From assembly GCA_012842395.1 (NCBI GenBank), contig DUSX01000004.1, positions 163,464 to 227,463 on the forward strand: a stretch of 64,000 nt of DNA. Reading direction: 5' to 3'. Below, one piece after another: positions 38,674 to 48,679 of the stretch. Positions within the stretch are counted from its first letter, which is position 1, and each line of letters opens with the position of its first letter. The position numbers were made by a program, and so were the translations under genes. This DNA is from Bacillota bacterium (lineage in GTDB: Bacteria; Bacillota; SHA-98; UBA4971). The notes under the pieces were generated by a model, which saw nothing but the letters and a program-made list of their open reading frames with translations, was not told the origin of the DNA and ran no database searches.

Positions 38674-38742
38674 TTCCAGGGATCCTCCCTCCAGAGTGGA
38701 CGCGCAAGGCGGTGTGCTGCCTGCGTTCGTTCAACAACGAGG

Positions 38743-38772
38743 ATTATACCATACGGCTCGAGCCGGGTTCAA
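38743..38772 (-). promoter_or_regulatory. SigA-type promoter of rplS-lepB
   Basis: Minus strand TTGAAC, 18 bp, TATAAT, overlapping the last codons of trmD. The -10 box is perfect. It gives a leader of about 65 nt before L19. Confidence 0.78.
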
Positions 38773-39538
38773 CATCGGGCTTCGCGGTGCTCATGGTGCC
38801 CGAGCCCCTCTCCCGCCTTACCTCATCGAGGAGTCGCAGGTCCTCCGCGGTCAAGCTCGCCTTGGCGAGAAGGTCCGGACGCCTCTCGAGGGTCCTGGCA
38901 AGCGCCTGTTTTCGCCTCCAGAGCCTCACCTTCTCATGGTCGCCCGACACGAGAACCTCCGGCACGGCCATCCCTCTGAACTCGCGAGGCCTCGTGTATT
39001 GAGGGTAGTCGAGAAGCCCGCTCGTAAACGACTCGGCCGCCACAGACTCCTCATCGAGCGCACCCGGGATGAGCCTCGTCACCGCGTCAATGACGACCAT
39101 CGCGGGCAGTTCGCCTCCGGTCAGAACGTAATCCCCGATGGAGATCTCCTCATCGACGAGAGCCTCCCTCACCCGCTCGTCAACGCCCTCATAGTGCCCG
39201 CATATGATGACGATGTGCCGCTCCCGCGCGAGCCGGGCCGCCGTGTCCTGCGTAAACACGGTCCCCTGGGGGCTCATCAGGATCACAAGGCCCGGCTCGG
39301 GCACCTGGCCCATAACGTGCTCGACCGCCGCGAAGATCGGCTCCGGCTTCATCACCATGCCGGCGCCTCCTCCGAAAGGGTAGTCATCCGTGACCCTGTG
39401 CTTGTCCCGGGTGAACTCCCGTATGTCGTGCACGTGGATCTCCACGAGCCCGCGTTCCCGGGCCCGCGCCACAATGCTCTCGGACAGCGGACCCGAGAAC
39501 ATCCCCGGGAAGATCGTAAGCACATCGACCCTCAACAC
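38744..39538 (-). CDS. trmD: tRNA (guanine-37-N1)-methyltransferase
   Basis: 264 residues. A SPOUT-family methyltransferase that prevents frameshifting. [16 protein letters not shown] opens the protein; the trefoil-knot SAM site is [17 protein letters not shown], with [31 protein letters not shown] or TTG at 39538/39535 begins 8 bp after rimM. Confidence 0.97.
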   Translation of the reverse strand: MLRVDVLTIFPGMFSGPLSESIVARARERGLVEIHVHDIREFTRDKHRVTDDYPFGGGAGMVMKPEPIFAAVEHVMGQVPEPGLVILMSPQGTVFTQDTAARLARERHIVIICGHYEGVDERVREALVDEEISIGDYVLTGGELPAMVVIDAVTRLIPGALDEESVAAESFTSGLLDYPQYTRPREFRGMAVPEVLVSGDHEKVRLWRRKQALARTLERRPDLLAKASLTAEDLRLLDEVRRERGSGTMSTAKPDVEPGSSRMV

Positions 39539-39545
39539 CAGCCAC

Positions 39546-40070
39546 CTACTCCAAGCCGGGAATGAGCTCGACGGTCATCTCCCCGCGCTCGAGATCTATG
39601 TTTTTCACAAACTCCCGCACCGCGGGGACAAGGACGACCCTGCCTCGGCGCCGGCACCGGGACGGCTTCTCCACCTCGTACACATCATTTGCCACCCCGC
39701 GAATCACGCGCGTCACCTTTCCGAGATAGCGGCCGTCCGTGGTCACCACGTCGAGCCCTTCGATCTCATGGAAGTAGTAGCGCCCGGGCCCGAGCGGCAC
39801 AAGCTCCGACCGTGGTACCTCCAGAATGGCGCCGCGGAGCTTCTCCGCGGCCTCTATCGAGTCGACCCCCGCGAACTTGACGACCACAAAGCCCCTGTGC
39901 GGGCGCGCCCGCTCGACCTCCAGGGTCGCAACCTCGCGGCCCTTGCGCACCCGAAGCCGCAGAGGCGGCTTGAACCGGTCCGGGAAATCAGTGAGCGGCA
40001 GCGCCCTGACCTCTCCTCGAAGCCCATGGGGAGCGGTCACCTCGGCTACCGCAATGAAGTCAATGTCCAT
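39546..40070 (-). CDS. rimM: Ribosome maturation factor RimM
   Basis: 174 residues. RimM helps fold the 30S head. [25 protein letters not shown] is the N-terminal RimM domain; the C-terminal PRC barrel contains [22 protein letters not shown] and [17 protein letters not shown] 40070 is chosen; a TTG 15 codons upstream is less likely. Confidence 0.95.
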   Translation of the reverse strand: MDIDFIAVAEVTAPHGLRGEVRALPLTDFPDRFKPPLRLRVRKGREVATLEVERARPHRGFVVVKFAGVDSIEAAEKLRGAILEVPRSELVPLGPGRYYFHEIEGLDVVTTDGRYLGKVTRVIRGVANDVYEVEKPSRCRRRGRVVLVPAVREFVKNIDLERGEMTVELIPGLE

Positions 40071-40122
40071 CTCGCCCGAATTATCTCCTGGAGTCGCGAT
40101 CGTGCGGGCGCGCAAAACCAGG

Positions 40123-40353
40123 CTACACGATCTCCACCGTGACTCTCTTGCCCTGCCGCGCGCCCACCGACCTTACGACCGTCCTCATGGCCTTGGCGGT
40201 CCTACCCGCCTTCCCAATGAGCTTGCCCTTCTCTTCCGGGCCGCACGATACCTCGTACACGGTGTACCCGTCCGCGCTTGGGACGTCCTCCACCCTCACC
40301 GAATCTGGGTCATCCACCAGACTCTTCGCAATGAACTCAACGAGCTCTTTCAT
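40123..40353 (-). CDS. khpA: KH-domain RNA-binding protein KhpA
   Basis: 76 residues, one KH fold: the loop [18 protein letters not shown] carries the G-x-x-G motif. KhpA pairs with KhpB (Jag) to bind many small RNAs in Firmicutes. The start overlaps the rpsP stop (ATGA), as in the rpsP-ylqC pair of B. subtilis. Confidence 0.95.
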   Translation of the reverse strand: MKELVEFIAKSLVDDPDSVRVEDVPSADGYTVYEVSCGPEEKGKLIGKAGRTAKAMRTVVRSVGARQGKRVTVEIV

Positions 40354-40631
40354 ACGGCATTCGCCTCACCGGACGCGGTCTGCCCCGCCACAGCAACACC
40401 CGCCCTCGCGAGCAGGGCTTTCGCGGAATCCGTCGGCAGGGCCCCTTTCTTCAGCCACTCGCTGGCCTTTTCGCGGTCGATGTGGATCGTCTCGGGGTTC
40501 GTCCGGGGGTTGTAGTACCCAAGGATCTCGATAAACCGGCCGTCCCGCGGGTAGCGGCTGTCAGCAACGACGATCCTGTAAGAAGCCTGCTTCTTCGCGC
40601 CGGTCCTCATGAGCCTTATCCTTACTGCCAA
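40350..40631 (-). CDS. rpsP: 30S ribosomal protein S16
   Basis: 93 residues. The family text is clear: [54 protein letters not shown]. The start is TTG 40631 after GGGAGGTGACACG; the open frame upstream has no ribosome site and is not S16-like. Confidence 0.97.
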   Translation of the reverse strand: MAVRIRLMRTGAKKQASYRIVVADSRYPRDGRFIEILGYYNPRTNPETIHIDREKASEWLKKGALPTDSAKALLARAGVAVAGQTASGEANAV

Positions 40632-40668
40632 ACGTGTCACCTCCCACTGTGTGGTCGTCTGTGGCCAT

Positions 40669-42015
40669 CTATTTGACAAACGGGAACGCACCTTTTCGCA
40701 TAGCGCGACGGGCAGCTTTGTCGGTGCCCCCGAATTGCCGAAGCATCTCCCTGACTTGCTCGAACTGACGCAGCACGCTGTTCACGTCCTGGATCCGCGT
40801 GCCGCTTCCCCGCGCGATCCTCTTGCGCCGACTGCCGTCGATGATCGCTGGGTTCCTTCGTTCCTCAACGGTCATGGAATTCACTATGGCCTCAACCCGT
40901 TTGATCTGGCCCTCGTCAACCTTGAGGTCTGACAGTCCCCGCACCCGGCCCAGCCCGGGGATCATCGATAGTATCTCATCAAGAGGGCCGATCTTCCGCA
41001 TCTGACGAAGCTGATCGGCGAAATCCTCGAGGGTGAAGTCGTTGGTCCTGATCTTTTCAGCCAGCTTGCGGGCTTTCGTCTCGTCGTACGCAGCCTCCGC
41101 TTTCTCGATGAGGCTGAGCACGTCACCCATGCCAAGTATGCGCGACGCCATTCTGTCAGGATGAAACGGCTCAAGCGATTCTATCTTTTCACCGACACCC
41201 ACGAACTTTATGGGCTTCCCTGTCACAGCCCGGGCGGACAGCGCCGCACCGCCGCGCGCGTCTCCGTCGAGCTTAGTAAGGATGATCCCTGACAGGCCCA
41301 GGCGGTCGTTGAATGCGCTCGCGACGTTCACGGCATCCTGGCCGGTCATGGCGTCGACCACCAGCAGCACCTCAGACGGGCTCACCTCGCCCTTCATCCG
41401 GGCGAGCTCGTCCATGAGCTCGTCGTCGATGTGAAGCCTGCCGGCGGTGTCGATGATGACCACGTCCCGACCGATGGCCACCGCACGCGCAACCCCCTGC
41501 TTCGCTACGCGTACTGCGTCGTCCCCCTCACGAGTTGCGACCACATCCACTCCGATCTTCTCGCCAAGCACCTGCAGCTGGCGAATGGCGGCTGGACGCC
41601 TCGTGTCGGACGCGACCAGAAGCGGGTGCTTACCCTGCTTCTTGAGGAGGTTCGCAAGTTTGGCCGCGGTCGTGGTCTTGCCGGAACCTTGCAGCCCAAC
41701 GAGCATGATGACGGTCGGAGGCTTGGAGCTGTACTGGATCTTGCTCTCCTGCCCTCCCATCAGCTCCGTGAGCTCGGAGTTCACGATCTTGATGACCTGC
41801 TGGCCGGGGGTGATGCTCTCCATTACCTCCTGGCCGCGAGCCCGCTCGCGCACCCTCGCGATGAAATCGCGGACAACCTTGAAGTTGACGTCGGCCTCGA
41901 GAAGGGCTATGCGCACGTCGCGCAGGGCCTCGTCCACGTCGCGGTCGCTGAGCTTCCCTTTGCCGCGCAGTCTGCGGAACGTCTCTTGCAGCCCCGCTGT
42001 CAGATTCTCAAACAC
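40669..42015 (-). CDS. ffh: Signal recognition particle protein Ffh
   Basis: 448 residues. N domain, then a GTPase G domain with [39 protein letters not shown] and [15 protein letters not shown], then the Met-rich M domain (about 300-440), including the RNA-binding [17 protein letters not shown]. It binds signal peptides with SRP RNA and docks to FtsY. GTG 42015 after AGGAGGTGGGG. YlxM, the small protein usually encoded just upstream in Firmicutes, is missing here. Confidence 0.97.
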   Translation of the reverse strand: MFENLTAGLQETFRRLRGKGKLSDRDVDEALRDVRIALLEADVNFKVVRDFIARVRERARGQEVMESITPGQQVIKIVNSELTELMGGQESKIQYSSKPPTVIMLVGLQGSGKTTTAAKLANLLKKQGKHPLLVASDTRRPAAIRQLQVLGEKIGVDVVATREGDDAVRVAKQGVARAVAIGRDVVIIDTAGRLHIDDELMDELARMKGEVSPSEVLLVVDAMTGQDAVNVASAFNDRLGLSGIILTKLDGDARGGAALSARAVTGKPIKFVGVGEKIESLEPFHPDRMASRILGMGDVLSLIEKAEAAYDETKARKLAEKIRTNDFTLEDFADQLRQMRKIGPLDEILSMIPGLGRVRGLSDLKVDEGQIKRVEAIVNSMTVEERRNPAIIDGSRRKRIARGSGTRIQDVNSVLRQFEQVREMLRQFGGTDKAARRAMRKGAFPFVK

Positions 42016-42046
42016 GAGACCCCACCTCCTCTCGACTCACGCAAGT

Positions 42047-42075
42047 AGTATACACTGCGCCACTACCGGAGTCAA
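42047..42075 (-). promoter_or_regulatory. SigA-type promoter of ffh-rpsP-khpA-rimM-trmD
   Basis: Minus strand TTGACT, 17 bp, TATACT, 32 bp upstream of the ffh start. The rest of the 212-bp gap to ftsY has no gene. Confidence 0.85.
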
Positions 42076-42227
42076 TTCGCGGGCTGCCAGGTTTCGCCGG
42101 CCGCCGCGTAGATCGCCATGGAGCCACCGAACTCCCAGGCGTTATACCGGCTCGGCCCGGTTGAAGTCCGCCGAGCCGCCGGTGCATTCCGAAGATCGAG
42201 GCGCGCCCGCATACGCAGCGCCAGCGC

Positions 42228-43307
42228 TCACACGGAGAACAAGGCCTCCGCAAACTCTGTCGGGTTGAAATCGCGCAGGTCGTCCGCGCCCTCCCCGATG
42301 CCCACGAGCTTCACAGGGATACCGAGCTCCTCCCGGATCGCCAGCACGACCCCACCCTTGGCGGTGCCATCCAGCTTTGTGAGGACGATCCCCGTTACCT
42401 CGACCGCATCCTTGAACGTTCGTGCCTGGGCAATCGCGTTCTGTCCAGCCGTGGCATCGAGCACCAATAGCACTTCGTGGGGCGCTCCCGGTATCTCCCT
42501 CGCGACGACCCTGCGGATCTTCTTCAGCTCCTCCATTAGGTTGACTCGCGTGTGGAGCCTCCCCGCAGTGTCGAGGATGACGTACTCGGCCTTGCGCGCC
42601 TTTGCCGCCTGACACGCATCGTAGGCCACAGCACCGGGATCGCCTCCTTCCTCGTGCCTTATCACGTCGACGCCGGCCCTCTTCCCCCATATCTCAAGCT
42701 GGTCTATGGCGGCGGCCCTGAAGGTGTCGGCGGCACCCAGGATCACTCTCGCCCCTTGATTACAGAACCTGTAACCCAGCTTTCCAACGGTCGTGGTCTT
42801 TCCGGTGCCGTTCACGCCGACCACCATGATGACGCTCGTTCCCGCCTCGGCCTTCCTAAGCGGCTCTTCAGGCCCCAGCATCTCAAGGACTTCCTCCTTG
42901 AGATACCCCATGAGCTCCTTGGCGTCCGCCGCCCCGCGGCCTCGGGTCGCGCCCACTCTTTCCTCGAGTCCTCGCAGGAGCCGCTCCGTGGCCTTCACTC
43001 CCACGTCCGCCTGAAGGAGAATGGCCTCGAGCTCCTCAAAGAACTCCTGGTCGAGGGCGGCCTTCCTGCCGAAGAGCGACTCCATCTTGAGCACCAACCC
43101 GTCCCTTGTCCGGGCGAGCCCCTCCTTGAGCCGCGCGAACGCTCCCTTCGCCCCTCCGGCCCCGCCTTTGTCGGCACCGGTGCCGCCGCCGCCAGCGCCA
43201 GGCAGAGTGCCGCCCGCAGCGGGCTGCTCCGATACATCGCGACTTCCCGGCCCATCCTTCCCGAATAGTCTCTTCACGAACACGCCAATGCCACCTGTCT
43301 CACCCAT
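42228..43307 (-). CDS. ftsY: Signal recognition particle receptor FtsY
   Basis: 359 residues. An N-terminal Gly/Ala-rich linker (about 15-55) precedes the N domain; the G domain has [50 protein letters not shown] and [12 protein letters not shown]. FtsY is the membrane docking partner of Ffh. It begins 35 bp after smc, keeping the smc-ftsY-ffh order. Confidence 0.97.
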   Translation of the reverse strand: MGETGGIGVFVKRLFGKDGPGSRDVSEQPAAGGTLPGAGGGGTGADKGGAGGAKGAFARLKEGLARTRDGLVLKMESLFGRKAALDQEFFEELEAILLQADVGVKATERLLRGLEERVGATRGRGAADAKELMGYLKEEVLEMLGPEEPLRKAEAGTSVIMVVGVNGTGKTTTVGKLGYRFCNQGARVILGAADTFRAAAIDQLEIWGKRAGVDVIRHEEGGDPGAVAYDACQAAKARKAEYVILDTAGRLHTRVNLMEELKKIRRVVAREIPGAPHEVLLVLDATAGQNAIAQARTFKDAVEVTGIVLTKLDGTAKGGVVLAIREELGIPVKLVGIGEGADDLRDFNPTEFAEALFSV

Positions 43308-43342
43308 GTCCCAGAGTCACGCCCTTCTCACAACTCAGCAGG

Positions 43343-46300
43343 TCACGCGGTCTCCTCCCGGCGCGCGGCCTGACTCGCCTCCCCTATCTTAACAGAGATG
43401 ATCTTCGATACGCCCGACTCTTCCATCGTGACACCGTAGAGCGCGTCCGCCGCCTCCATGGTGCCCTTCCTGTGAGTCACCACTATGAACTGGCCCTTCG
43501 AGGCGGCTTCCTGCAATACCTCAGTAAACCTACTGACATTTGCCTCGTCGAGCGCGGCGTCGACCTCGTCGAGGACACAGAACGGGCTCGGCCTCACCTC
43601 GAGCAGAGCAAACACGAGGGCCGTTGCCGCGAGCGCCCTCTCTCCTGCCGACAGCAGGCTAAGGCTCTGAAGCCTCTTGCCCGGGGGCTCCACGACGATC
43701 TCGATCCCCGGGCTGGATCCGGCCCGTTCCGCCACCACGAGATCGGCTCTGCCACCACCGAAGAGCCGCGCGAATTTCCTTCCGAAGGCAGCCCTTATGG
43801 CCCCGAGGGTCTCGCGGAAACACCTCTCGCTCTCCCGGTCCGCGCCTTCGATGACCTCAGCAAGAAAGAGCCGTGCCCTCACGACGTCGTCGAGGCCGGA
43901 TGCGAGCTCGGCACGCCGCGCCCTGAGCGACTCGTACACATCAATGACGCGCGGGTCAACAGGCCCCAAGGCCTCGATCTGCAGCCTGAGCGACCTCGCC
44001 CGCGCCGACGCCTGGGCTGCGTCCGGTATCTCCCTCGCCCGCGCCCTCGCCTCGTCGATGGTCAGACGATGTGTGCGCGCGAGCTCCTCCTCTATGTGAT
44101 TTGTCCTCTCTGCAAGCCCCGCCTCTTCTGCTGTCAAGGAAGCCCTAGCCTTTTGAAGGTCCTCAACCTCTCCCTGACACAGCCGTAGTCTGGCCTCTTT
44201 CTGAGCTACCCTCCGGATGAGCTCACGCCTGGCCTCCTTGGCTGATTCGAGAGCGCGATCCACCTCGGCCTTCTCGCGACTCAGCGCGTCGAGTTCGCCA
44301 CGAGCCGCAGCCACGTCCCCGGCGGCCGACCTCGACCCTTCCGCGATTCGGGCAAGCTCGGCTTCTCTGGCATCGATCTCGATGGCAAGCTCCCGCCCTC
44401 GAGCCTCGATGGCTTCCAACTGCTCCCGAAGCCCCGTGGCCTCCTGCGTGAGCGAGGCCATTCGCACCCGCAGGTTAGTGATTCCCTCACCGATCTCCTG
44501 CCGTCGCCCCGTGATCTCCCGGATGTCCCTGGCGAGCGCTGCCTGGGCATCTGAGAGGTCGCGCCCCGCGGCCTCGAGATGCGCGCGTTTGTCTTCAAGT
44601 TGCCTCCGCAGCTCACCCCGGGATGGATCGTCCCCTCCCCCGGCGTCGACTTCCTCGCTTAACAGCCTCGCCTTTGCCCGCGCCCTCTCAGCATCTCGCG
44701 CGGCTTGCAAGTGCGTGGCCTCGCACCTCGCCAAGTCCAGCTCGAGCCCCTGCTTTCTCGATCGTGCCTTCTGGAGCGCGGTCTCAAGACGTGACACCTC
44801 TTCCTGGGCGGACGCCACGGCGAGCTCGGCCTTGTCGCTGGCCGCGTCGAGCGCGGCAAGGCTTTCCTCAAGCTCGGCCAACCGACGCCTGAGCGACAAC
44901 GGCGTCTCCCGCTGCCCTTCGCGGCGGCTGCCGCCCGAGATCGCTCCGCCGGGCAAGACCAGGTCTCCGTCGAGCGTCACCACTTTGAGACGCGTTTCCG
45001 TGGCACGCGCCACCTGAACCGCGACGTCCAGGTCCTCCACAACCAACGTGCGCCCGAGGAGGTGCTCCACCGCCGTCCTCACACGCTCGTCACACCGCAC
45101 GAGCGCCGACGCCTGCCCTATGACTCCGACCATGGACAGGACCGCCTTCTCAGTCTTCCCAAGCTCGCCAGGCCTTACGAGGTCAAGAGGGAGGAATGTG
45201 GCTCTCCCCAGGCCCCGTTTCTTAAGATACTGAACGGCCGCCCTGGCGTGCTCGTCTCCCTCAACGATAACGTCGGAGAGAGCTTGTCCTAGCGCCGACT
45301 CTATAGCACGCTCGTGTTCCTTGGGCACGGCAATGCACTCGGCCACCGCCCCGACCACCCCGGCCAGCTCGCCCCGGCGCGCGGCCGCGAGCACCGCTCG
45401 AGCGCCATGAGGATACCAGTCGCCGGCCGAGGCAACCCTCCTCAGCGCGTCAGCCTGCAGCGAGATCTCGCGCGCTCGTGCCTGCACCTCTTGGCGCTCC
45501 GCCGTTAGCCTCTTCAGAAGGTCCCTAGACGCACTCAACTTGCGCTCAAGGTCCTGTATCTCAGAGGAGGCCGCACGGACCTCGCCCGCGAGCTCTTGCT
45601 GCCTACGCGCCTCGCGTGCCGCGAGCTCCTCCGCGGCCCGGAGCTCGGCAAGCGCGGCATCGAGCTCGCGCTTCTGCCGCTCAAGCTGCCGGGCGTGGGC
45701 AGCATCCTCAAGGGCTATCTTCGCCAATTCGTTCTTGACCTCGGCGGTAGCGGACAGCAGCTCGATGATGTCCGCTTTAACCTTCTCGGCGGCCTCCTGG
45801 CAGAGCCGCTGTCTCTCGGCCAGCGCCGCGTCCTCCGCCTCGAGCGCCTCGAGCTCCTGAGACGCAGCGGCGAGCTCCGAGGAGATCTGGGCGAGCCTTG
45901 CGGACTTAGCGACCTTCTCGTCGGCCCACGCCGCCTGCCTGTTCCTATCCTTCTCGATGCTCTCCAACAACGCCTGGGCCTGCGCGGCCTGCGTCTTTTC
46001 ACGTTCCTGGGCGAGGGAGATCTTGCCCTCGACCTTCTTCATCTCGGCGCCAAGAGAAGCCGATCGCTCCTGCAGCAGATCGCGCTCTTCCTCGATCGAG
46101 GCAAGGGCCTCCCTCTCGCGCGAGAGTTCAGCCGAGAGCGACTCTCGTAAGCCTCCCTCAGCCCCCAGCTTCTCGTCGATGTCAGAGATCGCTTTGTTGA
46201 GCTCCGATCTCTTCGCCGCCACGGCATCGAATTCCCGGACCGCAAGGCTCACCTCAAGCTCTTCGAGTTCCCGGCTGCACTCCCGGAACCTCTTTGCCTC

Positions 46301-46930
46301 GTCGGCCTTAGCCTCGAGCGGCTCGATCTGTCTTACGACCTCGCCCAGCACGTCGCGGAGACGCGCGATGTGACCCTCCACGACTGCGAGCCGCCTCGCG
46401 GCCTCAACTCGCCGGGCCTTGTACCTATGTGTGCCGGCCGCCTCTTCGAAGAAAGCCCTGCGCTCGTCGGAGCTCGCGCCCAGGATGGCATCGATCTTGC
46501 CTTGCTCTATTACAGAGTAACCTTCCCTGCCTGCCCCAGTGTCCATGAACAGGCTCTGGATGTCCCTCAAACGGCAAGGGACGCCGCAAATGGCGAACTC
46601 GCTCTCGCCGGACCGGTACGCGCGTCTCGTCACCGAGACCTCCATGAACTCCAAGGGAAGCTCTCCATCGGCGTTATCGAAAACAAGCGTCACCTCGGCA
46701 AAGCCCAGGGGTTTCCTCCCCCCTGAACCTGCGAAGATGACGTCTTCCATCCGCGTCCCACGGAGTATGCGCGCGCTTTGCTCTCCGAGAACCCATCTGA
46801 TGGCGTCCGCGAGGTTGCTCTTGCCGCTCCCGTTCGGTCCGACAATGGCGGTCACGCCTGGCGAGAATTCGAGCTCAGTCCTGTCAGCGAAGGACTTGAA
46901 CCCGTAAAGCTCCATCCTCTTAAGGTACAA
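43343..46930 (-). CDS. smc: Chromosome partition protein Smc
   Basis: 1195 residues. The N-terminal head has Walker A VGPNGSGKSNLADAIRWVLGE; two long coiled coils surround a hinge around residues 510-670 (GVVGAVAECIAVPKEHERAIESALG, RATFLPLDL). The C-terminal head has the ABC signature LSLLSAGERALAATAL and Walker B PFCVLDEVDAALDEANV. Smc with ScpAB compacts and separates chromosomes. The signature reads LSAGE rather than LSGGE. An inverted-repeat element lies just upstream. Confidence 0.97.
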   Translation of the reverse strand: MYLKRMELYGFKSFADRTELEFSPGVTAIVGPNGSGKSNLADAIRWVLGEQSARILRGTRMEDVIFAGSGGRKPLGFAEVTLVFDNADGELPLEFMEVSVTRRAYRSGESEFAICGVPCRLRDIQSLFMDTGAGREGYSVIEQGKIDAILGASSDERRAFFEEAAGTHRYKARRVEAARRLAVVEGHIARLRDVLGEVVRQIEPLEAKADEAKRFRECSRELEELEVSLAVREFDAVAAKRSELNKAISDIDEKLGAEGGLRESLSAELSREREALASIEEERDLLQERSASLGAEMKKVEGKISLAQEREKTQAAQAQALLESIEKDRNRQAAWADEKVAKSARLAQISSELAAASQELEALEAEDAALAERQRLCQEAAEKVKADIIELLSATAEVKNELAKIALEDAAHARQLERQKRELDAALAELRAAEELAAREARRQQELAGEVRAASSEIQDLERKLSASRDLLKRLTAERQEVQARAREISLQADALRRVASAGDWYPHGARAVLAAARRGELAGVVGAVAECIAVPKEHERAIESALGQALSDVIVEGDEHARAAVQYLKKRGLGRATFLPLDLVRPGELGKTEKAVLSMVGVIGQASALVRCDERVRTAVEHLLGRTLVVEDLDVAVQVARATETRLKVVTLDGDLVLPGGAISGGSRREGQRETPLSLRRRLAELEESLAALDAASDKAELAVASAQEEVSRLETALQKARSRKQGLELDLARCEATHLQAARDAERARAKARLLSEEVDAGGGDDPSRGELRRQLEDKRAHLEAAGRDLSDAQAALARDIREITGRRQEIGEGITNLRVRMASLTQEATGLREQLEAIEARGRELAIEIDAREAELARIAEGSRSAAGDVAAARGELDALSREKAEVDRALESAKEARRELIRRVAQKEARLRLCQGEVEDLQKARASLTAEEAGLAERTNHIEEELARTHRLTIDEARARAREIPDAAQASARARSLRLQIEALGPVDPRVIDVYESLRARRAELASGLDDVVRARLFLAEVIEGADRESERCFRETLGAIRAAFGRKFARLFGGGRADLVVAERAGSSPGIEIVVEPPGKRLQSLSLLSAGERALAATALVFALLEVRPSPFCVLDEVDAALDEANVSRFTEVLQEAASKGQFIVVTHRKGTMEAADALYGVTMEESGVSKIISVKIGEASQAARREETA

Positions 46931-46976
46931 GCCACATCCTCCCTGGGCCGGTCTCCCCGTCCCGTCACGCCTTGTC

Positions 46977-47199
46977 CTGAGTAAACCGCCACGAGTTCGA
47001 AGTTCGCGCTACTTTTCAGCGCGCAAGTCTTGGCCGCGGTTGCCGGCCTTGCCCTTGGGGGACGGCGCGCTTGCGGCGCGCCTCCTTCGAATTCGGCGCG
47101 CAAGACAGCCGAATTCCCCACGCCCCGTCGTGCAGGCACCGGCAACCCTGCCGCCGTCAAGACAAGAAAGGAGACGAAAACCTATGGCGCCATGCTTAG
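46977..47199 (+). mobile_element. MITE-like inverted-repeat element, copy 2
   Basis: 223 bp, closely similar to copy 1 in the inner part: GGACGGCGCGCTTGCGGCGC, the GAATTCGGC...GCCGAATTC hairpin, CACGCCCCGTCGTGCA, CAACCCT, AAAGGAGACGAAAAC. The right end CCTATGGCGCCATGCTTAG is intact; the left end CTGAGTAAACCGCC has diverged. Located between the sigma-factor gene and smc. Confidence 0.8.
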
Positions 47200-47266
47200 A
47201 TGAACGCGGCTCGTGCGTCGCTTTCGCCGACCCGAATCGACACCGCTCGCCCCGTCTTGCACTGGT

Positions 47267-47295
47267 ATTGTATCATAGCCCCAGCCAAAAGAGAA
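47267..47295 (-). promoter_or_regulatory. Possible SigA promoter of smc-ftsY
   Basis: Minus strand TTCTCT, 17 bp, TACAAT, with an extended -10 TGA. It lies directly after the sigma-factor stop and would transcribe through element copy 2 into smc. Confidence 0.5.
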
Positions 47296-48021
47296 TCATC
47301 CAGGAAAAGGCGTGATCCGACAGCCCGGCGCAAGCCTCACATGCACTTCCATGCACAGGTCGCGTCGCTTGCGCACCTTCTCGGGGATCTCGGGATGGAC
47401 CAGGGACCCGTACCTATGGAGGAGACGCCGCAGCTTGGTCTTGACCCGGGTACGCGCGTTGTCCACAGACTTTGCGTCGAGCCCCATCGCCCTTCCAATC
47501 TCCCCAGTGGTGTACCCACGCAAAAGCAGCGCGGTGACTGCGTACTCCAGCATGGACAGGTGGCTCCGCAGCACCTGGTCCACGCGGGCGCTCGCCCACT
47601 CGTTCTCGACGACAGCCTCCGGGTCGATGTAGTCGCCGGCCAGGACGTCCATGATGGTCCTGGTCTCCTCCCTGTCCACGTACGAGTACAGCGATATCGC
47701 CTGGTTCAGGGCCCTTTGCTTGCTGCTGGTCTGACGCCGAAGGCTGTTGTATATCTTCCTCACGATGCACAGGTAGGCGAAGGAGCTGAACTTCACCCCG
47801 GGTTTGCCGGGATCGTACTGGCGGATGGCGTCGAGCAGGCCCAGAAGCCCGTCTTGAATGAGGTCCTCGAACTCCGTTCCGGGCAGGCCCGGTGCCGTGG
47901 TCCGCACTATGTGCTTCACCATGGGCACGTACTTCCGTATGAGGTCGTCCCGCGCCGTCTCCTGCCCCGACCTTGTCCGCCTCAGAAGTTCGAGGTCAAG
48001 CTCCTGGTTGGCGTCGGACAT
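47296..48021 (-). CDS. RNA polymerase sigma factor, SigH (Spo0H)-like
   Basis: 241 residues, sigma-70 family without region 1. Region 2 includes YVPMVKHIVRTT, FEDLIQDGLLGLLDAIRQYDP and FSSFAYLCIVRKIYNSLRR; region 4 includes LSMLEYAVTALLLRGYTTGEIGRAMGLDAKSVDNARTRVKTKL (read in parts around KSVDNARTR). The YSYVDREETRTIMDVLAG linker and the KSVDNA text resemble B. subtilis SigH, which drives early sporulation genes. ATG 48021 has GAGGGGGATGAGGT. It is the next gene after spoVS, whose promoter looks SigH-type. Confidence 0.87.
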   Translation of the reverse strand: MSDANQELDLELLRRTRSGQETARDDLIRKYVPMVKHIVRTTAPGLPGTEFEDLIQDGLLGLLDAIRQYDPGKPGVKFSSFAYLCIVRKIYNSLRRQTSSKQRALNQAISLYSYVDREETRTIMDVLAGDYIDPEAVVENEWASARVDQVLRSHLSMLEYAVTALLLRGYTTGEIGRAMGLDAKSVDNARTRVKTKLRRLLHRYGSLVHPEIPEKVRKRRDLCMEVHVRLAPGCRITPFPG

Positions 48022-48216
48022 ACCTCATCCCCCTCGACACGCCTTCTGCGCACCCGCTAAATATATACTGCTGGCCAAGGGGGAATATGATCTCTCAATG
48101 GGACAGGTCGCCCAAGGGCGTGGGTCAAGTCCTCGGAAGCCGCAAGCCCTTTCTTTTCACGTGGGCCGACACGAGCGGACGAAGCCACCGGGCATGTCAG
48201 GTCCGCTCCGAGCAGC

Positions 48217-48256
48217 AAAAAACAGCCCGGGCGCGGCCCTGCCGCGACCGCGGACT
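48217..48256 (-). terminator. Terminator downstream of spoVS
   Basis: Minus strand stem AGTCCG...CGCGGC AGG GCCGCG...CGGGCT followed by GTTTTTTG. It separates spoVS from the sigma-factor gene. The remaining 195 bp before the sigma gene contain an AT-rich TATATATTTA that could be a -10 region, but no confident promoter. Confidence 0.75.
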
Positions 48257-48319
48257 GCGGGACGTCCACCATCCGTTATGAAGGAATCAATGAATGCGTG
48301 AGAACACGCCGCGCCAGCA

Positions 48320-48580
48320 TCACCTGGGCTCCACGATGAACTTTATGGCCGTCCTTTCCTCCCCATCTATTTGGATCTCGGCGAAAGCTGGAATGGTCAC
48401 AAGGTCGATCCCGTTCGGCGCAACAAATCCTCGCGTGATAGCAATTGCCTTGACAGCCTGGTTCACGGCTCCCGCCCCGACCGCCTGAACCTCCGCGGAC
48501 CCCCTTTCCCTGAGCACCGCGGCAAGGGCGCCTGCCACCGACTTGGGCTTTGATTGCGCTGACACCTTTAGTACCTCCAC
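48320..48580 (-). CDS. spoVS: Stage V sporulation protein S
   Basis: 86 residues, identical in length to B. subtilis SpoVS. VEVLKVSAQSKPKSVAGALA, VQAVGAGAVNQAVKAIAI and VTIPAFAEIQIDGEERTAIKFIVEP are near-universal in the family (an Alba-like fold). It affects septation and coat assembly. GTG 48580 follows GGGAGGTAGAAGGC; an in-frame ATG further upstream is ruled out by this site and by length. Confidence 0.97.
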   Translation of the reverse strand: MEVLKVSAQSKPKSVAGALAAVLRERGSAEVQAVGAGAVNQAVKAIAITRGFVAPNGIDLVTIPAFAEIQIDGEERTAIKFIVEPR

Positions 48581-48634
48581 GCCTTCTACCTCCCGTTCCC
48601 AGGTTTTGGATGATGCGCTTCTTGCCATATGTAT

Positions 48635-48661
48635 ATTCAACGTGTTACCAGAAGATCCTCC
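48635..48661 (-). promoter_or_regulatory. SigH-type promoter of spoVS
   Basis: Minus strand GGAGGATCT, 11 bp, GTTGAAT, compared with the SigH consensus RNAGGAWWW-N11/12-RNNGAAT: one mismatch in all. It lies about 55 bp before the spoVS start. B. subtilis spoVS is also SigH-dependent. Confidence 0.7.
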
Positions 48662-48679
48662 GTTGGGCGTAATTTCTCG

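Noticed and set aside
44600..45020. Repeated Glu/Ala/Arg codon patterns in smc that look like tandem repeats
   Set aside because: Ordinary heptad coiled-coil coding, without exact DNA repeats.
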